The notes beneath the pieces were generated by a model. It worked only from the letters and a program-made list of their open reading frames with translations, was not told the DNA's origin and ran no database searches. Below are positions 44,969 through 53,997 of a stretch of DNA of 64,000 nucleotides, in pieces. This stretch comes from Notoacmeibacter sp. MSK16QG-6 (GTDB lineage Bacteria > Pseudomonadota > Alphaproteobacteria > Rhizobiales > Rhizobiaceae): NCBI RefSeq assembly GCF_024158145.1, contig NZ_JAMYXM010000001.1, positions 496,001-560,000 of the forward strand, in the 5' to 3' direction. The translations under genes were made by a program, and so were the position numbers. The stretch's first letter is position 1. Each line of letters starts with the position of its first letter.

Positions 44969-46009
44969 ATGACGAAGAGAAATGGCGGCCCAGTCCAAAC
45001 CGCAACGCGTATCGATTGGCCCCGAGAACAGGTTTTCGAGTTCTTTCGTTCCAAGGGAAATAGGCTGGGCCTACCCCTGACCGAAGATCACGGGTGCCTG
45101 ACGCTCGAAACACCGAGCGGTACGATTGTCCTGTCCAGCGAAAAGAGCGGTGTTCGGATTGCTCTCAGTGCAGCAGACCCCGCGACGCTGCATACACTTC
45201 TGGAAACGGTCGACCGCCATCTCGACAGTCTTGGCAGCGCTCACCGGATGGTCTGGTCGCATGCCGATCCAGGCGCGCTGCCTGCAAATATGACATTTGC
45301 GACGATCCGCTCATGTTCGCGCATATCGCCGTCCTATTTCCGATTGCGAGTTGCCGACCCGTCACTGCAGCGTTTCGCCCGGGGCGGTCTTCATTTCCGG
45401 CTGCTTTTCGCACCGCCCGGCCATCAAGGCGAATGGCCGGAAATCGGCGAGGATGGCCGCACGCATTGGCCGGGTGACAGGAGCGCCTGGCACCGGCCCG
45501 TTTACACGGTTCGTGAAATCGACGTTAAGCGCGGCGAGCTCGATTTCGACGTATTCGTTCACGCAGGCGGACGCGTGAGCGAGTGGTGTGAAACAGCGCA
45601 GCCAGGCGAACAAATCGCACTTATGGGACCCGGTGGCGAGTGGTATCCCCGGGCAGCATGGCTCGGTCTTTTTGGAGACGAGACCGCCCTGCCCGCCATC
45701 GCCCGCATTCTTGCTGCATTGCCCTCTGAAACGCTCGGCATGGCGACAGTCATGGTCGGTAATGAAGATGATACTCAGACACTGACGAAACCAATCGGCG
45801 TCGAACTGCGCTGGCTCTTGCGGAGCGAAGGACACAGCATTCTCGAGGCTATCGAGAGAACGGATCTTCCGCTATCCGACCGTTTCGTTTGGTTTGCCGG
45901 CGAGCGATCCGAAGTGGCGCTCGCACGCCGGGCCTTGTCCCAGCGCGGGCTCGATAAATCCGAAATCCGCGCCGCGGCCTACTGGGCAGCCGACGAGGTC
46001 GCCTCGTAA
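44969..46009 (+). CDS. Siderophore-interacting FAD-binding reductase with DUF2218 domain
   Basis: A 346-residue protein with an N-terminal DUF2218 domain (about residues 1-95) and a C-terminal siderophore-interacting (SIP/ViuB) flavoprotein domain. The FAD-site segment HRPVYTVREIDVKRGELDFDV-like stretch (about residues 173-193), HAGGRVSEWC and the FGDETALPAIARIL region are typical. SIP enzymes reduce ferric siderophores in the cytoplasm to release iron. Its 3' end overlaps the end of the opposite siderophore synthetase gene by 31 bases. Confidence 0.9.
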   Translation: MTKRNGGPVQTATRIDWPREQVFEFFRSKGNRLGLPLTEDHGCLTLETPSGTIVLSSEKSGVRIALSAADPATLHTLLETVDRHLDSLGSAHRMVWSHADPGALPANMTFATIRSCSRISPSYFRLRVADPSLQRFARGGLHFRLLFAPPGHQGEWPEIGEDGRTHWPGDRSAWHRPVYTVREIDVKRGELDFDVFVHAGGRVSEWCETAQPGEQIALMGPGGEWYPRAAWLGLFGDETALPAIARILAALPSETLGMATVMVGNEDDTQTLTKPIGVELRWLLRSEGHSILEAIERTDLPLSDRFVWFAGERSEVALARRALSQRGLDKSEIRAAAYWAADEVAS

Positions 46010-47730
46010 TCGGCCTTCGGTTCCGTTGACGCGGCCAGCGGATTGTCGAGATCCGTCCCGCGCGCCGGCAATGGCCGGACGGCGGAATCCTCGTAGCCGA
46101 TCCGGAAGCGCACACGATTGATCGCAACGCGCGGCATTTTTGGCTGAAAAAGGTCGAAAAGCGCGAACCTGTCCGAGAGTTCAGGGTGTCTGGCGGCGTA
46201 AGAGCAAAGCGTTTCACGCAATAGGCCGTAGAACCGCTCCTCACCGAAGAGACCGCGCCCCGCCAGACTGGTCGACAGAAAGCGAAGAACCGTCACGAAA
46301 TGCGCTGTCTGGATATTGTGCACGATATAGGCTGGCGGCTTTCTCGGCAGAACGGCGCGCGCCGCAGATGGCAGGCTTTCCGTCTCGGGAAAGTCCTGAT
46401 CGACCAGATCGAGGTCGCCCTGAAAGTCCTTCACCGTGATGCCTACCGGTACGTTTTCGTCCAGGACAACATTTATGTTCTGACCATGCGCGATGAAGGC
46501 CAGACCATAGCGGCAGAGGATATGCCAGAGCGGCACGACGCTGACCTGGAACAAACGTCTCAGCCAGTCATCCAGCGGCAGACCCGCCTTGCGGGCGAAG
46601 GATGCTGCGAGCGGTTCGCCATCGACGCCCTCGTGAAACAGCGTCGCCATCATGACCACGCGCTTATTCGGCAAAGCAAATTCCCCGGTTTGGCGCCAGA
46701 TCGCTCCAAGCGTCTCGTGCCAGCGATACGGCGCGTCAGGCGCTTGCGCCATTAGCGGATCGTCCCACCAAAGACCCAGAACCTCCTTTTGCACCGTGAC
46801 CACGGATGCCGTGACCGGGTCGCTGGCGAGGATTTCGGCCACCCAGTCCGATATGACTGCGCCCTGCTCGATATATTTGCCAGGCATTCCGCGCCAGGCA
46901 GATGTGTTGAGGATGGCCAACGCCAGCTTGATCTCATACGGCCCGCCCTCTCTCGGTACGAGCGTGCGAAGACTGGGAGAAGCGACGAAGGCCGGACCGA
47001 AGGTGCCGAGATGTTCGACCCGATTATCCGCCATATCGGCGACGAGGCTTTGCGCCAGACAATTGTCCCACTGCCATGGGTGGACTGGCATAATCACGCG
47101 ATCGGCATGGCCGGCGGCGGCCAAGAGTCGGTCCGCCTCCTCACTACCCATTACTGCGCGCAACAGGGTCTCTTCTTCAATACCGGCTCCCCTGCCCCGC
47201 CGCACGAAATGCGGATCAAGCGCCAGCCATTGCAGCCGGATCAGCTTCAAATTTTCCGGCGCGTATTGCGCATGGTCGTCAACGCCCCAACCGAGCCGCC
47301 CCTTGTTCGCCACGGCCTTGGGATGCCCCTGAAGCGCCGCGTGAATGCTGTCGGTCGGCAGTTCGGTGAGCTCGTCCGCCGTTAGAGCACCCCACCGTGC
47401 GTCAATGGCACAATCCTGGCGCAGCGTGTTCTTGAGTTCTTTAAGAAACATCGCCTCGGTTGCCGGGCTCATACCCAATTCGTCGCGCGCATCGATGACG
47501 AATTGCAGCGGACAGGGATAATCTCCATCGCGCCGGATGGTCTCGGCGTCGATATCAAGATTGCCCCAAATCCGGCGCACGGCGCGGTAGGTGTAGACCA
47601 CACCGGAGGTAAGCTCGAGCCGGCTGTCGCTGCAGGCGAACACTTCTTCCCAGGCCAGCTCACTGATGGCCTTGGCGAGCCACCGCCGCCCGATTGCCCG
47701 GAAGCGATCGAGGGTGACGATCTGGTTCAT
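45979..47730 (-). CDS. IucA/IucC family siderophore synthetase, IucC/RhbF type
   Basis: A 583-residue NRPS-independent synthetase that joins citrate-derived carboxyls to a hydroxamate amine using ATP. Seen are HPKAVANKGRLGWGVDDHAQ, MPVHPWQWDN and the C-terminal FhuF-like domain (HGQNINVVLDENVPVG). The GHPKxxxxKGRxG form is that of IucC/RhbF, which adds the second arm to finish the siderophore. It is the last gene of the three-gene operon, two bases after the acetyltransferase gene. Confidence 0.92.
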   Translation of the reverse strand: MNQIVTLDRFRAIGRRWLAKAISELAWEEVFACSDSRLELTSGVVYTYRAVRRIWGNLDIDAETIRRDGDYPCPLQFVIDARDELGMSPATEAMFLKELKNTLRQDCAIDARWGALTADELTELPTDSIHAALQGHPKAVANKGRLGWGVDDHAQYAPENLKLIRLQWLALDPHFVRRGRGAGIEEETLLRAVMGSEEADRLLAAAGHADRVIMPVHPWQWDNCLAQSLVADMADNRVEHLGTFGPAFVASPSLRTLVPREGGPYEIKLALAILNTSAWRGMPGKYIEQGAVISDWVAEILASDPVTASVVTVQKEVLGLWWDDPLMAQAPDAPYRWHETLGAIWRQTGEFALPNKRVVMMATLFHEGVDGEPLAASFARKAGLPLDDWLRRLFQVSVVPLWHILCRYGLAFIAHGQNINVVLDENVPVGITVKDFQGDLDLVDQDFPETESLPSAARAVLPRKPPAYIVHNIQTAHFVTVLRFLSTSLAGRGLFGEERFYGLLRETLCSYAARHPELSDRFALFDLFQPKMPRVAINRVRFRIGYEDSAVRPLPARGTDLDNPLAASTEPKADYEATSSAAQ

Positions 47731-47732
47731 CG

Positions 47733-48611
47733 TCAGAACCTCACCTTTTCGAAAAACTCATTGCGGTAGCAGTGCATCAGGGCAGCGCGCTTGTGCGGAA
47801 AATCGAATTCGCGAATTTTCCGATATGCAAGCGGGTCGGTGTAACGCAAAAGCTTGATATTATCGGCGCGCGGCTCACCGACGACCTTTTCGGTAAGCGG
47901 GCAGTCGAGGAAGAGGTAATGCGTCAATGAGCGCAGCCAGGCTGCAGTCTTCCGGCGACCGAGGTGACGCCTTTCGCCAATGAGACCGTGCCAGCCGCGA
48001 TCCCACGGATGGGAATCGTAATAGGCGCCGAGACGATCCTCCCGCGCCCAGTAAAATTCCAGATAGCCGGCGGGGTCGCCATCGAAACAAACAATCGTCG
48101 GCAACACGCTGGGGTTATCGATCCGTTCCGAAAGATAGGCGGCCAGTTCCTCCTCCGATTTGTCCTCCTCCCAGAAATAGGCGACGCGTGGATCGTTCTG
48201 CCATTTGTGGAACAGCGCCAGATGGCTGCCGATTTCCAGAACGTCGAAGCTGACAGCACAGCCACCGTCCCGGTCGAACCGCTCGTAGAACCGCCCCGCC
48301 GGCTTGGCCGGACGTCGAGGATGATCGCGCCCGTCAGGCCCCGGCACCAAACCGGTCGCGACAGGTACGAGGGGCAGGCGGTTCGTCCACATACCGGCCG
48401 ATTGGTAAAATTCGCCACGGTCCACCACCACCGCATCATCGCGCAATGACCCGCAGCGCAGATCGTGCAGGGCGATGTCGCCTCGCGTAAGCCAATCGGA
48501 CGGCAGTTCGATCCGGTCTTCGCCGGTGGCGGCAAAAAGCGCATCGATCTGCTCCCAGAGATCGAGGATCGGAGGCGCGGCGATGGCAGGGAATGAAGGA
48601 AGAGCGGTCAT
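47733..48611 (-). CDS. Siderophore N-acyltransferase, IucB/RhbD-like
   Basis: A 292-residue GNAT acyltransferase of the IucB/AlcB group. The family core is present: LALFHKWQNDPRVAYFWEE, AGYLEFYWAREDRLGAYYD and DRGWHGLIGERRH. It acylates the N-hydroxylated diamine or lysine to give the hydroxamate iron ligand. It overlaps the preceding synthetase gene as ATGA. The N-terminal 100 residues, before the GNAT core, match the extended N-terminus of RhbD/IucB. Confidence 0.9.
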   Translation of the reverse strand: MTALPSFPAIAAPPILDLWEQIDALFAATGEDRIELPSDWLTRGDIALHDLRCGSLRDDAVVVDRGEFYQSAGMWTNRLPLVPVATGLVPGPDGRDHPRRPAKPAGRFYERFDRDGGCAVSFDVLEIGSHLALFHKWQNDPRVAYFWEEDKSEEELAAYLSERIDNPSVLPTIVCFDGDPAGYLEFYWAREDRLGAYYDSHPWDRGWHGLIGERRHLGRRKTAAWLRSLTHYLFLDCPLTEKVVGEPRADNIKLLRYTDPLAYRKIREFDFPHKRAALMHCYRNEFFEKVRF

Positions 48612-50248
48612 GCGGCCTCACTTTGGGCAATGGGATTGTCGAGTTCGGTGAATTGAGCAAGCTGGCCTTCGGCGCCGCCATCGGCCTCATTGACGCCGGA
48701 AAGCGATGTCGCAAAATTGGCTTTCGTCATCAGGCCAGGGCGATTCATAAGCCGCAGATAGAGCGTCGCGTCGCCCGGCGTTTGCCTGGCCGCGCGCTCC
48801 AGGAAACGCTTCCAAATCGCAAAGAGCGCTTCCTCGCCGGCTAGTCCGTCGATGACGAGTGTCGCCAGCATATTCATCACTGAATTGACGACGACATAGT
48901 AGGTTAGGAGGCCATCGCCCTCTTCTTCGCCGACGATGTTTTCGGCGCCTTCGCCAATACCGGGACAAACCGCGGCCAGCCGGTCGTGAAAAGCCGCCAG
49001 ATGGCCTGTGCCCTGGCAATCGCGAATGGCAACACCGCTTGGCCATCCATCACGGATTTTCAGCATCATATTCTGCTGATGCGATCCGAAGAGAAGGCCC
49101 CACCGTGCTCGCATTTCCAGAATGGGCAGGATCGCCGTTTCTAGAAACAGGTCGAACCAACGCATGGCAAGACCTGTCGTATCGCCTCCCTTGGCGAGCC
49201 GGCGGACAATCCGTCCAACGGGCGATAGTCCCCGGCGCGGTGTTTCGCACAATGCCGCAAGAACGATCGGTCCGTACTGGGTACCGTCCCGATAGGGATT
49301 GTCACGCAACACAACGAGAGTTTCCGGCATCATCGTGCCATCAGTTGTCTTCAGCGCCGCATAGGCTGGCTCGGTGAGAACCGTCAGATTGGGAAATGCG
49401 TCAGCAATCTCCACGCCGATGTCGCTGTTCAGAAGATCGGTCACATGAAGGCCACGCAGCACCTCCCGCTCCGACAAGAGGCGAAGGGAATTGGTCAGCC
49501 GCACGCTGAGCGAGAATTTCGCCATGAAGGGTGCGTGAAATGCATGAACCGCGCGCATGGAGGCTGTCGCGTTCCAGCCTGCTTTTCCAGGGCCAAGAGG
49601 CAGGATCGCCTCCGACCGGATCAACTCGGAAAAGGCCTCCGTTCCGCAAAGCCTTGCAAGCTGAAGCGGGTGGAAGGGAAAGGGAAAACGTCCCGCTAAG
49701 GTCTCGATTCCATCTGCTGCCGCGAGCGACTGAAAACCCTCCGCGGCAATACCGCCGTTTTGCAGCGCGGACGGTCTGCAGGCAAACCACGACAAAGCAA
49801 AGGTGGCAGTCGATTCCGGTGCATAGACCATAGCTTCTTCAGAGCTGAGGCCATCGCGACTGCGCGGGTTCGGATGCAGCACGTGGCCGAAGCGCAGCGC
49901 CGTCTCGCAATCCTGAAAATTCCAGCTTTCGGGATCGCCCGTTGCATCCAGTGTGTGACGGATCGTCAGGAGGCTATCCCCAACGCGGTTCGCAAAGGCA
50001 GGGTCGGCATTCCTGACAAGCCTTTGAAGAAGGTCTTCGATTGTGGTCGGCGCCCCATCGATGGTGATAGGTCCTGAGAACCTGCATCGAAACCGACTAC
50101 GCCGTTCTACGCTAACGCTGACAGCCGATCCTTCCGTTGTGTGAAAGCGCAGCCGGTCTGCCGTAAAATGCGCGTCGGCCAGCGCGCCTTCCCGCAATGC
50201 CGCGTTCAGAAAGGCATTGAGCGATGGGATATCTGCGATCTCGTTCAT
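48608..50248 (-). CDS. IucA/IucC family siderophore synthetase, IucA/RhbC type
   Basis: A 546-residue NRPS-independent synthetase. GHVLHPNPRSRDGLSSEE, FPFHPLQLARL and the C-terminal LLFGSHQQNMMLKI segment mark the IucA/IucC fold. As first gene of the operon it probably carries out the first condensation on citrate, as RhbC/IucA does. ATG 50248 follows GAGAGG; an upstream in-frame opening to 50383 would cross the divergent promoter. Iron control is suggested by a TGA-N9-TCA box 47 bases upstream. Confidence 0.92.
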   Translation of the reverse strand: MNEIADIPSLNAFLNAALREGALADAHFTADRLRFHTTEGSAVSVSVERRSRFRCRFSGPITIDGAPTTIEDLLQRLVRNADPAFANRVGDSLLTIRHTLDATGDPESWNFQDCETALRFGHVLHPNPRSRDGLSSEEAMVYAPESTATFALSWFACRPSALQNGGIAAEGFQSLAAADGIETLAGRFPFPFHPLQLARLCGTEAFSELIRSEAILPLGPGKAGWNATASMRAVHAFHAPFMAKFSLSVRLTNSLRLLSEREVLRGLHVTDLLNSDIGVEIADAFPNLTVLTEPAYAALKTTDGTMMPETLVVLRDNPYRDGTQYGPIVLAALCETPRRGLSPVGRIVRRLAKGGDTTGLAMRWFDLFLETAILPILEMRARWGLLFGSHQQNMMLKIRDGWPSGVAIRDCQGTGHLAAFHDRLAAVCPGIGEGAENIVGEEEGDGLLTYYVVVNSVMNMLATLVIDGLAGEEALFAIWKRFLERAARQTPGDATLYLRLMNRPGLMTKANFATSLSGVNEADGGAEGQLAQFTELDNPIAQSEAA

Positions 50249-50294
50249 GACAAGCGCCTCTCGCAAGGATCGAACGAGGCGCAAATTATAAATA

Positions 50295-50309
50295 TGATAG
50301 TCATAGTCA
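50295..50309. promoter_or_regulatory. RirA-like iron box 3 (TGA-N9-TCA)
   Basis: TGATAGTCATAGTCA lies in the 106-base gap between the divergent siderophore synthetase operon and the exporter gene. Its second half and the following AAGA match box 2 in the receptor promoter (TAGTCAAGA), which supports a shared regulator. Confidence 0.5.
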
Positions 50310-50323
50310 AGATTTTTCTTGAC
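50306..50323. repeat. Perfect inverted repeat GTCAAGA-TTTT-TCTTGAC
   Basis: Seven-base perfect arms around four T's, overlapping the end of iron box 3 by four bases and sitting 31 bases ahead of the exporter ATG. It may be a second operator or form a hairpin at the 5' end of the exporter mRNA. Confidence 0.45.
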
Positions 50324-50354
50324 GTCCGTCGACGGGTATGAATTTTTCCGCGTC

Positions 50355-51461
50355 ATGAAAAATACGCTTGCCCCAGCGCTCATCGGTCACGGCTTTCAGC
50401 AGACCGCTCTCATGGCGATGCTCCCCATGATCGCCAGCCATTTCGATCTGTCCTATTCGGCGGTCGGAATGGCCGTCGCATTCGGCATGTTGGCGGCTAC
50501 GCTGACCATTCCGCTTGTCGGACTGACCGATAGCGCGGCACTGTTGCGACCGTCCCTTGCCGTTATGATCATCTGCTCAGCCGGACTGGCCTTGCTTCTG
50601 GCCAGCCCCGTCGCACCGGCGGCGGCGCTTGCGGGGCTGCTTGCCTTGCGGCTTTGCCAAGGCGCGGCAGCGGCGACGTTATTGATCCATGCCCAGATCG
50701 TCAGCTTGTCCGAAAAGACCGGTTCGCGCGGACACCTCGCCCGCACGCAATCTTTCGCCGGCATCGGTCGCGCGATCAGCGCCGTCTGCGTCGGCCCTTT
50801 AGCGGCAATGAGCATAGTGCTGCCGGTCGTCCCCGCGATTGCCGGCGCGATCTGGAGCCTCCTGAAAACAAGGCCGGAGAGAGCCAACAGTTCGGTCCGA
50901 TGCCGGGGCGTCTCCCTCATGCCGCCACATGGCAGAGGATTGGTCCTTCCTTTCACCGTTCAGGTCAGCCTCGGCGTTACGCATGTCTCGCTCGCACCGC
51001 TCCTGGCGGCGCAACCTCGGTTCGACGATCTGTCGGCAGCGGCGGTTGCCGGCCTTGCTTTGTCGGCGGCCAATATCGGGCTATTGCTTGCGCATCGTTT
51101 TCTGACCGCCAGACTGGACCTGATGGGGATGCGTGCCGCCGCCATGGCCGGTGCGGCAGCTATCATGTCCATCGCACTGATGCCGACACCACCTGTGGTG
51201 ATCGGTCTTTCGGCCTGCGTCGGCGCGGCGAGCGCCATGCTGCTGACTTACAACCTTCACTGCGCGTTTCACCGTTCAGGGCAGCACGGGACCAGCCAGA
51301 CGGCTTGGAACGCGACGGTCTCGACCGGCGGACTTGCTGTCGGGGCCTTTGCTGGATCGGCAAGTTTGGCAGCCGGCCCCGGCCTTTCTCTCACACTGGC
51401 AGCTATTGCGATGGCACTCGCGCTGCCCGCTTTATCCATGACAAGGACGAGCACATCATGA
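50355..51461 (+). CDS. MFS transporter, probable siderophore exporter
   Basis: A 368-residue major facilitator protein with about 11 to 12 hydrophobic helices, beginning KNTLAPALIGHGFQQTALM. It is divergent from the synthetase operon and its stop overlaps the N-hydroxylase gene as ATGA, so it is expressed with siderophore synthesis and most likely exports the product. ATG 50355 is chosen; a TTG at 50319 would start inside the inverted repeat. The direction of transport is inferred from context only. Confidence 0.82.
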   Translation: MKNTLAPALIGHGFQQTALMAMLPMIASHFDLSYSAVGMAVAFGMLAATLTIPLVGLTDSAALLRPSLAVMIICSAGLALLLASPVAPAAALAGLLALRLCQGAAAATLLIHAQIVSLSEKTGSRGHLARTQSFAGIGRAISAVCVGPLAAMSIVLPVVPAIAGAIWSLLKTRPERANSSVRCRGVSLMPPHGRGLVLPFTVQVSLGVTHVSLAPLLAAQPRFDDLSAAAVAGLALSAANIGLLLAHRFLTARLDLMGMRAAAMAGAAAIMSIALMPTPPVVIGLSACVGAASAMLLTYNLHCAFHRSGQHGTSQTAWNATVSTGGLAVGAFAGSASLAAGPGLSLTLAAIAMALALPALSMTRTSTS

Positions 51462-52777
51462 ATGACGAAACCAAGACGGTCGATCTGGCAGGAATCGGAC
51501 TCGGCCCTTTCAATCTGAGCCTCGCCGCGCTTGCCGATGGCATACCAGATCTGTCCGCTGCGTTTTTCGAGCGGAGCCCGACCGTATCCTGGCATGCAGG
51601 CCTGACGTTTTCCGACGCGGTCCTGCAAACCTCACCGCTGAAAGACTTGGTTACACCGGTCTGTCCGACAAACCGATGGAGCTTTCTGAATTATCTGGTC
51701 GAAAACGGTCGGTTCTACGATTTCATGGCGGCGCGCTTTGAAACGGTCTCCAGGCAGGAGTTCAGCGACTATCTCGCGTGGGCCGCCGACGGTTTGTCAT
51801 CGACGCATCTCGATGCCGGTGTCGAAGACATCGATTTTACGGGCAATCAATTCCGGCTCCGTTTTAAGGACCGACCCGACTGTTATTCCCGCGCCCTTGC
51901 GATCGGAACCGGCAGGGAACCACTGATCCCGGCAAATGTCGTCACCGGACCGGATTGCTTCCACGCCAGTCAATATCTGCACATGCATCCCGATATTGCG
52001 GGACGGCGCGTCGCGGTCATTGGTGGCGGCCAGTCAGGCGCGGAAATCGTCCTTCATCTGCTTCAGCAGGACGATCGGATGTCGCCGGATTCTCTATCGT
52101 GGATCAGCCGGCGAGACGGATTTTGGACCTTGCAGGAAGGTGGCCTCGTCGATCAGTTCTTCACGCCCGATTATCTCGAATCCTACCGCTCCATGACGCC
52201 GGAATTACAAGCTCGCGCCCTGTCGTCGCAGAAGTTCGCCAGCGACGGCCTGACCCCTTCGACAGCCGATGCGATCTATCGGCTCCTCTATCAGCGACGC
52301 CATCTTCGCAACCGTGAGGACGTCTTCCTTTATCCGGGACGCGAAGTCGTTCAGGTTCAGGCGAATGGTCGGGGTCAGACCATCGTTTCCAGAGCCTCAA
52401 ATGATCGTCGTGAAGCACTTGAAGCCGATATCGTGATCCTTGCGACGGGCTACCGCGCGGCCGTTCCGGGATGTCTTCGTCGCCTGGCCGGAAGACTGGC
52501 CCAGGAACCGGACGGCGCTTTGGCGCTTGGCGACAATTACCGTGCGCTATGGGACGGGCCTTCTGAAAACCCGATTTACGGCCTTAATCATGGCCGGCGA
52601 TCCTATGGCGTTATCGATCCTCAACTCTCCATGGCGGCGTGGCGTAGCGCCGTTATTCTCAACGATGTTACGGGACGGCGGGCCTATGGCCTTGGCGAAA
52701 CAGAACGACAGCCGATGGTCGCGTGGGAGCCCAGAGCCGAGACACTTGGTTGGGAACCCCGGATGACGGGGTCGTAG
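51458..52777 (+). CDS. Lysine/diamine N-hydroxylase, IucD/RhbE-like
   Basis: A 439-residue flavin monooxygenase that hydroxylates the terminal amine of lysine, ornithine or a diamine for hydroxamate formation. It has the FAD motif GIGLGPFNLSLAAL (residues 12-25), FLNYLVENGRFYDF, the NADPH motif VIGGGQSGAEIVLHLL near residue 190, and ILATGYRAAVPG near the C-terminus. The start ATG overlaps the exporter stop. With the two synthetases and the acyltransferase this makes a full citrate-hydroxamate set, apart from any gene needed to make an uncommon diamine. Confidence 0.92.
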   Translation: MNDETKTVDLAGIGLGPFNLSLAALADGIPDLSAAFFERSPTVSWHAGLTFSDAVLQTSPLKDLVTPVCPTNRWSFLNYLVENGRFYDFMAARFETVSRQEFSDYLAWAADGLSSTHLDAGVEDIDFTGNQFRLRFKDRPDCYSRALAIGTGREPLIPANVVTGPDCFHASQYLHMHPDIAGRRVAVIGGGQSGAEIVLHLLQQDDRMSPDSLSWISRRDGFWTLQEGGLVDQFFTPDYLESYRSMTPELQARALSSQKFASDGLTPSTADAIYRLLYQRRHLRNREDVFLYPGREVVQVQANGRGQTIVSRASNDRREALEADIVILATGYRAAVPGCLRRLAGRLAQEPDGALALGDNYRALWDGPSENPIYGLNHGRRSYGVIDPQLSMAAWRSAVILNDVTGRRAYGLGETERQPMVAWEPRAETLGWEPRMTGS

Positions 52778-52942
52778 CGCTCGAAGAGATCTGGCGCGGT
52801 ATTTCATAAAGCGACGTAGAGCTGGTTATCCTGCGCGTCGAGCCTTTTCTCTGCTCCTTCGGGCCAGTTCGGATGCATCCCGCATGGTGAGCGGGTGGCC
52901 GATTCATGAGCCATGCGTTGAGGCGCAGCGCGTGAACCTCCC

Positions 52943-52971
52943 TTGACACGCAAACCTGGCAAAAATATTTA
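52943..52971 (+). promoter_or_regulatory. Promoter of the DUF6282 gene
   Basis: A perfect TTGACA (52943-52948) is followed after 17 bases by TATTTA (52966-52971). Transcription would begin near 52978, immediately at the left edge of the operator palindrome. The 276-base gap 52778-53053 otherwise holds nothing I can identify. Confidence 0.5.
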
Positions 52972-52978
52972 GGTAGGT

Positions 52979-52995
52979 GTTCTGATAAGCAGAAC
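52979..52995. promoter_or_regulatory. IclR-type operator, copy 1 (GTTCTG-N5-CAGAAC)
   Basis: GTTCTGATAAGCAGAAC has perfect six-base arms. A near-identical copy occurs 1.9 kb away at 54878-54894 beside the iclR gene. Its place over the predicted transcription start suits a repressor. Confidence 0.75.
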
Positions 52996-53053
52996 CCTGA
53001 TCTGTTCTTCGTAACATCATCGGAGTTTTGTCTTGAAACGCCGGAGGGAACGG

Positions 53054-53974
53054 ATGACCGAAATCGAAGCAATAGAGCAGCAGGAAACGAGCCGGATCAG
53101 CGAAATCCTGCAAGGTGCGGTCGATCCTCATGTCCACACCGGTCCATCGATAGCCCCGCGCGCAATCGATCATCTCGAACTTGCGAAGGTCTATTCGGAC
53201 GCCGGGTTTGCCGCCTTCGTCACCAAGGATCACGATTATTCCGGGGTAATGTGCGCCCAACTCATCCGCGATCACCACCCGGAGCTGAAGACACGGATTT
53301 TCTCAAGCATCGTGCTCAATAATGTTGTCGGCGGGCTTAATCCATACGCTGTAGAGCATACCGCCGCGATGGACGGCCGGATTGTCTGGTTGCCGACCCT
53401 TGCCGCAGAAAACCATCTGGAATGGGAAAAGACCTCCGGCTGGGCGCATCCGGCCTCCACTCAAAAAATTCGACGTGCCTCCGGTATTGCAATCTTCGAA
53501 GACGGTAAGTTGCGACCCGAAGTGTTGGACATCCTCGATGTGGTCGCCAAGACCGGAATGGCTTTGGCAAGCGGTCATATCCACGTATCGGAGACCAAGG
53601 TCGTTTTTGCCGAAGCCCGAAAGCGCGGGGTGGAGCGTCTGATCTTCACCCACCCCGAAGATATCGTCGGCGCTTCCTTCGAAGACACCAAGGAGATCGC
53701 CGCCATGGGCGCCTATGTCGAGCATTCGCTCGGCTTCTTCGTCGAAGGTTCGAAATTCCGGAACCGCACCGATGACGAGTTCCGCGAATTCATCGACTGT
53801 GTGGGGGCGGACCGGACAATTCTCTGTTCCGACCTTGGGCAGGTTGGAACCATAGGCCCGCTCGAGGGTATGAGGCGGGGCGTCGCAACCTGCATAAAGT
53901 TGGGCTATTCAGACGCCGATATCCACAAGATGGTCGCGACCAATGCCGCTACGGCCATCGGATTGGACGACTGA
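53054..53974 (+). CDS. DUF6282 family protein, amidohydrolase-like
   Basis: A 306-residue protein I assign to DUF6282. It shows the metal-ligand pattern of the amidohydrolase superfamily: DPHVHTG (His26, His28), VTKDHD with Lys58, SGHIH (His175/His177), FTHPED (His200) and CSDLGQ (Asp260), ending in NAATAIGLDD. A metal-dependent hydrolase or lactonase acting on a pathway intermediate is likely; the true reaction is unknown. GGAGGG precedes the ATG at 53054, and the gene has its own promoter with an IclR-type operator. Confidence 0.8.
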   Translation: MTEIEAIEQQETSRISEILQGAVDPHVHTGPSIAPRAIDHLELAKVYSDAGFAAFVTKDHDYSGVMCAQLIRDHHPELKTRIFSSIVLNNVVGGLNPYAVEHTAAMDGRIVWLPTLAAENHLEWEKTSGWAHPASTQKIRRASGIAIFEDGKLRPEVLDILDVVAKTGMALASGHIHVSETKVVFAEARKRGVERLIFTHPEDIVGASFEDTKEIAAMGAYVEHSLGFFVEGSKFRNRTDDEFREFIDCVGADRTILCSDLGQVGTIGPLEGMRRGVATCIKLGYSDADIHKMVATNAATAIGLDD

Positions 53975-53997
53975 AGCCGAAGCCTGCCGGCGGAAGC

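Noticed and set aside
50654-51457. Fusion of the N-hydroxylase with an N-terminal extension
   Set aside because: The open upstream frame is a shadow of the exporter gene. The FAD motif lies at the expected distance from the ATG at 51458, which overlaps the exporter stop.
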